From contig QKWP01000626.1 in assembly GCA_003550325.1 (NCBI GenBank), positions 90,202 to 154,201 of the forward strand: DNA of 64,000 nucleotides. The letters run 5' to 3'. Every line of letters begins with the position of its first letter. Position 1 is the first letter of the stretch. The DNA is from Gigaspora rosea. Its lineage: Eukaryota; Glomeromycota; Glomeromycetes; Diversisporales; Gigasporaceae. A model generated the notes under the pieces. The model ran no database searches, was not told the DNA's origin, and was given only the letters and a program-made list of their open reading frames with translations. Shown here piece after piece: positions 56,318 to 64,000 of the stretch. The translations under genes and the position numbers were made by a program.

Positions 56318-57990
56318 TAGTGTTCCGAAGTTCAGTTCAGTTCAATAGAGGTTCAGGTTCAGGTTCAATGAACCTGAACCTGAACCTGAACCTGCTCTAA
56401 AAGTTCAATACTGAACTGAACCTGAACTTAAAATTATTGAACATGAACCTGAACCTGAACTTAAAAAAAGTTCAGTTCAGGTTCAGTTCAAGGTTCATGA
56501 TCATGTTCAGGTTCATAATATATGCACATGTTTACCTAAATTACAAAGTTAGAATTAATTAGTAAAAGTTAGAGAATCATAGAAATTTGTATAATTTTAT
56601 TAATAAAATTATACAAATTTCTATGATTCTCTAAATTTTACTAATTGATCATAACTTCTTGATCTAAGTAAACTTGTTTAGCACCAAAAAATACATCATA
56701 TCGGTATATTTTATTTTATTTTCCTTAAAATTTGCGTCAAAGATGCTTAATTTTGAATTTTTGATGAAAATTTCCAAAATTAAGCATCTTTTCTTCAAAT
56801 TTTAAGAAAAGTAAAATAAAATATGCCGATTTGATGTATTTTTTGGTGCTTAACAAGTTTACTTAGTGCAAGAAGTTATGATCAATTAGTAAAATTTAGA
56901 GAATCATAGAAATTTGTATAATTTTATTAATAAAATTATACAAATTTCTATGATTCTCTAAATTTTACTAATTGATCATAACTTCTTGATCTAAGTAAAC
57001 TTGTTTAGCACCAAAAAATACATCATATCGGTATATTTTATTTTATTTTCCTTAAAATTTGCGTCAAAGATGCTTAATTTTGAATTTTTGATGAAAATTT
57101 CCAAAATTAAGCATCTTTTCTTCAAATTTTAAGAAAAGTAAAATAAAATATGCCGATTTGATGTATTTTTTGGTGCTTAACAAGTTTACTTAGTGCAAGA
57201 AGTTATGATCAATTAGTAAAATTTAGAGAATCATAGAAATTTGTATAATTTTATTAATAAAATTATACAAATTTCTATGATTCTCTAAATTTTACTAATT
57301 GATCATAACTTCTTGATCTAAGTAAACTTGTTTAGCACCAAAAAATACATCATATCGGTATATTTTATTTTATTTTCCTTAAAATTTGCGTCAAAGATGC
57401 TTAATTTTGAATTTTTGATGAAAATTTCCAAAATTAAGCATCTTTTCTTCAAATTTTAAGAAAAGTAAAATAAAATATGCCGATTTGATGTATTTTTTGG
57501 TGCTTAACAAGTTTACTTAGTGCAAGAAGTTATGATCAATTAGTAAAATTTAGAGAATCATAGAAATTTGTATAATTTTATTAATAAAATTATACAAAAT
57601 ACTATGATTCTCTAAATTTTACTAACTGATTTATACTTCTCACTCTAAGTAAACTTGTTCAGTATCAAAAAATTCACATATTTTTATTCAGACTCATACT
57701 CATTTGCAAAATCTGGACTAGCCTGACCAAACTTATGATTGAGTTTGAGTTTAGTATAAAGTTTTAATAATAAAATTTAGAGTTTGAGTCTGGTCTGGAC
57801 CAGACCAAACCCGGACCAAAACCTAGAATCACTAGTTCATATGAACACCAGACTGAACTTGAACATGTTCATGAACTTATGAACTAAACCTGAACTGAAC
57901 CTGAACCAGCTCTAAAAGTTCAATACTGAACCTGAACCTGAACCTGAACTTGACATAAGTTCAGTTCAGTTCAGGTTCATAGGAACACTA
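56318..57990. mobile_element. hAT-type element carrying a 327-bp tandem array, 8-bp TSD
   Basis: Ends TAGTGTTCC and GGAACACTA, each followed inward by GAACCT/AGGTTC subterminal repeats. AAAAGCAG at 56,310-56,317 and 57,991-57,998 is a perfect 8-bp TSD. The interior is a tandem array (56,571-57,620) and an unrelated stretch at 57,650-57,830. No transposase. Confidence 0.85.
56571..57620. repeat. Three near-identical 327-bp tandem units of palindromes plus a partial fourth
   Basis: AGAGAATCATAGAAATTTGT recurs at 56,571, 56,898, 57,225 and 57,552, exactly 327 bp apart. Each unit has a short hairpin around TTTTATTAATAAAA and a long one whose arms carry TACATCATATCGGTATATTT / AATATGCCGATTTGATGTA. 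The full units look identical by eye; the last partial unit is diverged. Confidence 0.92.
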
Positions 57991-59440
57991 AAAAGCAGTA
58001 TGAATGTAAGGTTTGCTCTTATCAATTTACTTAAACTTTAAAATTATTCATGTTAGTAAATCTAAGTAAATCTAAGTATAAAGATTGTTAACTAATTGCA
58101 CTAAATTTTATTTTAAACTATTAATATTTACAATTGTTAACTAATTGCACTAAATTTTATTTAAATTATTAATATTTACAATCATTAGAAAAGCATTTAT
58201 TGTTAGGTAATTACTCAGTATACTTATAGTATACTGTACTTAATTTCATTAACAATTAGCCTTTGTAAATTCAAAGCATACTTGAATCCAATTTATAAAT
58301 CACATATATTATTTAAAGTTAAATTTATTTACAGTTCTATTTTAGTTAGCAAAGTTAGCTAGGTTAAAGATTAAAATTAATTAATAAGACAAATAAAACT
58401 TTGGAAGTAGAATTGGATAGAACAAGGCTAAAAAACTGAAATAGCCAAAATAAACATGTCAGAATATTAAGGCTCAAATGAATCCTTTCATTACTTTCCA
58501 AAAGACAAATGAATTAGCTTTTTTATACTGCATTATTGATTATGAGATTTTATATTAGTTTTTTATGTTTTTTAAATTAATAAAATAAATCATTTTTACA
58601 ATATAATATCTTGAGACATATCTCGAATAATATATTATGAAAATTTTATTTTTTGTAAACTTCAAGTTATAATTACTGTTTTTTTCTCAAAAAATAAATT
58701 GAATTTACTATCTGGATAAGTTTTTAGAATTTATAAAAATTTTATAAAGTTAAAAGTCAGTTGCTAAGTCACTTTCAATTTATATAATAACCAAAAATTA
58801 ACTAAGTATAAACTAAGGTATACAAAAAATACTTTCTTTGTTTACGAAAAGTTTTTGTTGATCTATAAAAAATGGTGTAATATTTTTTATTTTGGACATT
58901 GGTCATGAGGTTCATATTTGCAGGACAAAAGGGTTCTCTGCCAAGACTGGGCTAAATACATTGTTTAGCAGAAAAATGAAATAAACAAACATTAGTAGCA
59001 AAATGCAAACTGGATTGTAGCTATAGCGAGCAGAATTACTATGTGCAAATCTATTGCTTATAGAAAAAGAAAATAAAAAAATAGTAGCAGTGAAATGCTA
59101 GGTACAAGAACTGACATGCACTTATTGTTTGGTAAAAAAGAAGATACACAAATATTAGCAATGAAATGCCAGATGCAAGAACTGGTTTGTGGCCTGGCAT
59201 GCGCAGTTACTATATACTTAGATTAGAATTTGCTGTGGTACATTTCTAATCTAGTTTGTCCAGTTTGTATTGCATTATTCATTGAAGTCTATCATAATGA
59301 TAGTAAATACAATATTGTCACAAGATTAGGCATTGGTGAGTTTTTGCTACTGGTCAAAGATATATTCAGTCATTGTGAAATTTTTTGTGAAGCAAACCAC
59401 ATTTAAGACAATATCACTTACTATTAGATCTATCAAATTT

Positions 59441-59705
59441 ATATGGGCTGCCATCAATAGAAATAAGGCAGATTGACATTTTAAAAAAAATTAATACCTT
59501 AACTTTCATAGCACATATCTTGATGAATATTGAAGTTATCTTGATAAATTAATATTCAAAAGAAAGCCTATGATCTAAGCTTTCTTTTGAATATTAAATC
59601 ATCAAGATAGCCTCAAAATCCATAGAGATGTGTGCTATAAAACTTAAAGTATTAATTTTTTTTAAAATGTCAATCTGCCTTATTTCTATTGACGGCAGCC
59701 CATAT
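59441..59705. mobile_element. Palindromic MITE, copy 2 of two
   Basis: ATATGGGCTGCCATCAATAG and its near-complement at the right end; arms include ACCTTAACTTTCATAGCACA. Central hairpin AAAGCCTATGATCTAAGCTTT. Related to 55,365-55,626. Non-coding. Confidence 0.78.
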
Positions 59706-60619
59706 CTTTACTTGCATAGATTTTTATAGCAAAAGACTGATTCTTTTTATTTATTTTCTTTAACTTTTATAAATAATTTTTTTATGATCAGAATCAATGA
59801 TAATGCCAATACAAACCAATATAACTTTAACTATATACTGTGCATTCTACATCATGAAATTTTTTAATCCGATAATCATCAATATATAACAAAAAATGAT
59901 TTATATCAATTAAGATATAATGATAAAAATTGATAGTGCAGTTGTAAAACGATAGATATAAATAATCGATAACTACTAATTAACAGATATAAATTATTAT
60001 GATCTGCAATTGATTATTATTGAATTGATTCAAGTCAATATATAATAATTAAATAGTTACCAATCATTTAAAATTTGAACTTAGAAAATTTTTGGATTTA
60101 CATTTTTTATCATTAAGACTTATGATTTATGTTATATCAGATATCAATTGTCAGTTTTTTTTCTGTATTATTTTTTTTTGCTTTTATTGTTTTAGTTAAC
60201 TAACTTTTGTCCTTTCTGGTTACAGGATTTAGTCGATGCTGGTGCCATCATTATGTAACTAGTGCCATCATTATGTCACTAATTTATTGTCGCTACTGCC
60301 TGTGTTAAACTTGTACTAACTTTCTTTTGTCGCTAGAATCAGAATCATAAATAGGTTTCTTTTTTTTCTTTTTTTGCTTCCTGGGACCAGGATCCTATAA
60401 AATTTTTTTTATTGTTCACTTGTTTTATTTTTCTTATTTTAAACTTTTTCTTTCTTTTACAGGTTTTTTTTACTAGAAAACCTAGTAGAAAATTGGAACC
60501 AGCTCTTGCGAAATACTGAATATTGGAGATTTATAACTGGATTTTGTAAGATAAGTAGTTTTGGTAGTTGCTTTTTTTCTATTTTATCCTTTTTTAGCTT
60601 GAACTAATAACTTTTGTGT

Positions 60620-61010
60620 GCTTAGTTAGTAGTATACCATCATTTATGGAATGTAAGATTCTGAGCTTTCATTGTTTTGGTACTATTATTATAGAGATTC
60701 TGGGTTTATATCATTTTAATACAATTGTTTATAGAATATAAAGATTCTGGGCTTTTTGTCATTCCAGTACTATCATTTATGGAATATGAAGAATATGAGC
60801 TTTTATTGTTTTGGTATTGTTGGTGATTTCAGACTTTTGCTATTTTTGTGCTGTTGTTTGTGAAAATTTAGGTTTTCATTAGTGATTTTAGGCTTTACTA
60901 GTTAATAGAGGCTTTGGACTAATTCTTTTATAGTTTCACTAATCATCTGGTAGATTGCTTTTGTATCTTTGTTGAACGCTTCATAAATATAATTTGTCAT
61001 TTGTCTTGGT
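60620..61010 (+). repeat. Degenerate tandem repeat, about 65-bp units
   Basis: Units contain ATTTATGGAAT, AGATTCTGGGCTTT and TTGTTTTGGTACTATT. Four to five weakly conserved units. Confidence 0.6.
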
Positions 61011-61484
61011 TTTGTAAGATTAGTAGTTTCTCTTTTGTTTAATTCTTTGTTTGTTTTGTTTTTTTTGAACTAATTTTTTTATTTTCTAGATTTGGCTTTG
61101 TATGTCATTTTGGTATCGTTTGTTTCACGCTTTTAGCATCATTATTGTTCAAACCTTTAATATTATTGTTCTTGAAGCTTGTTATCAATACGTCGTATTT
61201 AGGCAGCTTGATAATAGCAGTTGTAGTACGCGACAGTGTAGTGAAAATGTTCATTACATAATGGTTTAAGTTTAAGTATTAGCAATTGTAGTTGTAGTTG
61301 GATTGTAGTTAGAATTAGTTGTTTTTTTTTATTTGTAACTAATCATACTATAAAATTAATCATGTTATAAAAAAAATGATTAATAAATTAAAGAAATTGG
61401 GTAATTATTATGGTATCTTGTTGATAGTTCCATGATCTGCAAAAATTTTTCTCTGCTGACTGTATATGTGCACCAAACGATAAA

Positions 61485-61610
61485 ATTGATTACTATCTAA
61501 ATCGATAAAAATTGATTACTATCTAAATCAATAAAAATTGATCACAATTTAAATTGATAAAAATCGATCACTATTTAAATCAATAAAAATCAATAGTGGG
61601 ATTATAATCA
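61485..61610 (+). repeat. Tandem repeat, about 29-bp units
   Basis: AATCGATAAAAATTGATTAC and variants repeated four to five times. Confidence 0.75.
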
Positions 61611-62059
61611 ATATATATTTTAACTATTACATATTAATACTATTTAGCTTGCAAATTTTGGTGATATATAACTAGTAAGTTTTTAATTAAAATTTTTATT
61701 GTAAATTATGATTGATTTAGAAATTTCTATATAAAGCATAACATTAAATTAAAAAATTTCTTGAAGCGAAGCCAAAAAAAGCATCAACAGTTTATGTATA
61801 TAATTATATTTCATTAAAGAAAAATAAATACATAATGACTATATTATACTTTGATGTTAATTTCACAAAAACATTATTTTAATTGTTAATATTGTCGAAT
61901 TGTCACTTTTTTAAACTTCTATTGTGCAATTTGTAAAAAATTTAAAGTTAATTAAATTTTAAACATTACAAATTAATAAATATTCATATAGTATACCAAC
62001 CCAATCTGCTTATATAGTCTTCTAATTCTAATGACAGACCAATCTTTAACCTATATTTC

Positions 62060-63050
62060 TTTAGATCATCTTTGCATAGTCTTATAAATAGATTTAGTTA
62101 TATTTTCCTTATGAAGCTTTTTGAAAAAATTTCATCAATATTTATATCAGAAAACTCTTCATCATTTATAAAAAATTCAATTAGGCTATCTATATTGTTT
62201 CTTCTTAAATTTTCAACATTTGATGATGAGGAGGTTTCATATAATTCTGTTTGCCTTTAGTTTTAGGCTTTGTTTTTATGGAATTTTGATCTATTCTTGA
62301 GGAAATTGTCTTTACTTTTTTTGCTTTGTGGAATTTGACACATTTGTAAAATATAATATTTCTTTGCCATTGTTACAATCATTGGAATTTTATTATAATA
62401 AGCAGATTCCTTAAAATATACTTTAATTGTTCCTGACTTTTTTATCTTTGATTGTAAAAATTTGACCTTTTAGCTGTTGCATAAAATTGTTTAGTATCTT
62501 TCTTTGATTCAAAGTGCAAATAACTATAACTAAATTTTATTAAAATAAAATTAAAATTTTATTTAAATCTGCAGTTTGTTATATTTTTTACCTCATGTGA
62601 TAATCATAGAGGATTTTATTTTAATTAAATGCAAGTAAAACTTTGAACTTACTTAAACTTTTCTTTTTTCAAAACATGGATGTTTTTATCATCTACAATT
62701 AAAGCAATTATATTTCTAAGATTGTTTCTACTTATATTTATTAAAATATTTTCTACACTGCTAATATATATCAAATAATTTGTTGGGCAATATAGATTGC
62801 CTGATGTAGTTTTCTTTACTAAAACTAGGAATACTATAAAAATTTTGTCATTATGAAGCATTATGAAGGTGATATTCTTCAGAAAAAATAATATGAAATG
62901 TGAAAAAAATAGGTTAGCTATTTTTTTTGACATATTAAACAAAAGAACCTGTAGAATTGAATTAAAAACATTTATTGGTATGAAAAACATTGGCATGCAC
63001 TTTGGGTTGACCCATTTAAACAGAATTATTAGATCTGTAAATTCCACTAT
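62060..63050 (-). pseudogene. Decayed coding sequence of unknown family
   Basis: On the minus strand, 63,047-62,649 is open for 132 codons (MEFTDLIILFKWVNP...LHNDKIF...VDDKNIHVL). After breaks, coding-like composition continues with EFFINDEEFSDINIDEI near 62,130 and a serine-rich YETSSSSNVENL segment. The residue choice looks like protein (charged and hydrophobic alternation, SSSS linker) more than random AT-rich DNA, but I recognise no domain. It could be an old transposon protein or a host gene fragment. Several breaks; not functional as it stands. Confidence 0.35.
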
Positions 63051-63057
63051 AAAGATG

Positions 63058-63245
63058 CCAACTATCTATATATCTGTTGTAAAAATACTAACTATCTATC
63101 TTATTTATTGTAAAAATACCCAACTACCTATACATCTACTATAAAGTTATCAAACTATTCCTATTCACTATAAGAGCACTTAACTATCTACTTATTTACT
63201 ATAAAAATATTTAGTTATCTACTTATTTACAATAAAGATACTTAT
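63058..63245 (+). repeat. Degenerate tandem repeat, about 38-bp units
   Basis: ACTATCTA, TTATTTACTATAAAAATA and variants, about five units. The rest of the window to 64,000 is AT-rich, with a GAGCTATTATT-type repeat at about 63,475-63,610 that only mimics a leucine-rich frame. Confidence 0.65.
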
Positions 63246-64000
63246 TTATTAGCTTACTAAAATAAAACAAAAAAACTATTAAAAAATTAAAGAAATATAT
63301 ACAAAAAGATAATAAAAAAACTAAAAGAATAATTTAATTAATTTAAAAAAAAATTTAAATACTAATCTATCACTATAGTAATCTTTATGTTTAGCTGATT
63401 AATTTTTTTGCAATTATTTTTTTTTTGTTTGATTTTTAAATAACAAGCTTTTTTTTTTCTTTTTAAAAGTTGTTGCTAGAGCTGTATTGAAATCATTATT
63501 GGAGCTATTATTAAAGCCTTAGAGCTATTGTTAATATTATTATTAAAGCTATTATTGAAGCCTTGAAGGCATTCTTGGAGTTGTTATTGGAGCTATTATT
63601 GAAACCTTGAATTAGAGATCACAAAGTCATACAATTTGGATAGCTTGGTAGACTGTTTTATTTTTATTTTAGATTTTATATTTTGGTATCTGGGATTATT
63701 TTAAAGATAAAGTATAATAATATTATAATTATTATAATACTTATTGTTATAATTATTGGTAATACTAAATATCTAATATCAATATATAATTGAATATTAT
63801 AAATATTTTATTTACTATTAAAAACTGATTTTAACTTGTTTTTACATTATAAAAAAATTTTTGTGCAACTATTGCTAACTTCTTAACATATTTTTTTAAA
63901 AAATTAAATATAAAATAATAAATTTTTTGTTTTGAAATAAAAATTCTAACATTGAAAATACTGTAAATATGTTTTTTTAATGTAACAAAAATACATTTTA

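Larger units (their letters stand above)
57999..62059. other. Gene-free AT-rich region
   Basis: No supported gene. 58,900-59,230 contains loosely repeated AAATGCNAGNTGCAAGAACTG motifs. 58,070-58,190 has a short duplication (TAACTAATTGCACTAAATTT twice). 59,750-60,170 is AT-rich. Other repeats are listed separately. Confidence 0.5.

Overview
The window is AT-rich eukaryotic DNA with canonical GT-AG introns of about 40-120 nt, long near-identical Sel1-repeat genes, and very dense small DNA transposons. This combination fits the repeat-rich genome of an arbuscular mycorrhizal fungus (Glomeromycotina, most like Rhizophagus). That assignment rests on gene-family character and composition, not on a search.

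Layout. (1) 1-7.2 kb: gene-free, with low-complexity DNA and several small elements that still carry target-site duplications (TSDs). (2) 7.2-12.5 kb: two intact minus-strand Sel1-repeat genes separated by transposon relics. (3) 12.5-16.6 kb: gene-free, with nested MITEs. (4) 16.66-26.9 kb: a dead, divergent pair of housekeeping genes, a ubiquitin-activating enzyme E1 (UBA1) relic on minus and an eIF2-beta relic on plus. Both keep their introns, so they are decayed DNA duplicates and not retrocopies. Exon 3 of the eIF2-beta relic carries a layered transposon stack. An outer element with 3-bp TSD holds a near-complete Mutator-like (MULE) transposon with a recognisable transposase, and also an hAT-type MITE that contains a further palindrome. 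(5) 27-55 kb: a Sel1 cluster with three intact plus-strand genes (29.3, 43.9, 49.2 kb) and two broken ones (32.3, 54.0 kb). The pairs 29.3/32.3 and 43.9/49.2 look like two copies of one duplicated two-gene block, later separated by nested hAT-type and palindromic insertions (28-28.7 and 36-43.5 kb). (6) 55-64 kb: no intact gene, an hAT-type element carrying a perfect-looking 327-bp tandem array, several degenerate tandem repeats, and one decayed minus-strand coding stretch of unknown family.

How the genes work together. The only intact host genes belong to one family: cytosolic-looking proteins with a conserved ~105-residue N-terminal region followed by 8-11 Sel1 repeats of 36 residues, and no catalytic domain. 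They share an upstream module and 3' flank, so they probably share expression control. They look like a birth-and-death gene cluster. The remainder is mobile DNA, much of it non-autonomous, with TSD lengths pointing to hAT (8 bp), MULE-like (9-10 bp) and Tc1/mariner-like (TA) machinery. I saw no tRNA, rRNA, virus-like element or CRISPR array.
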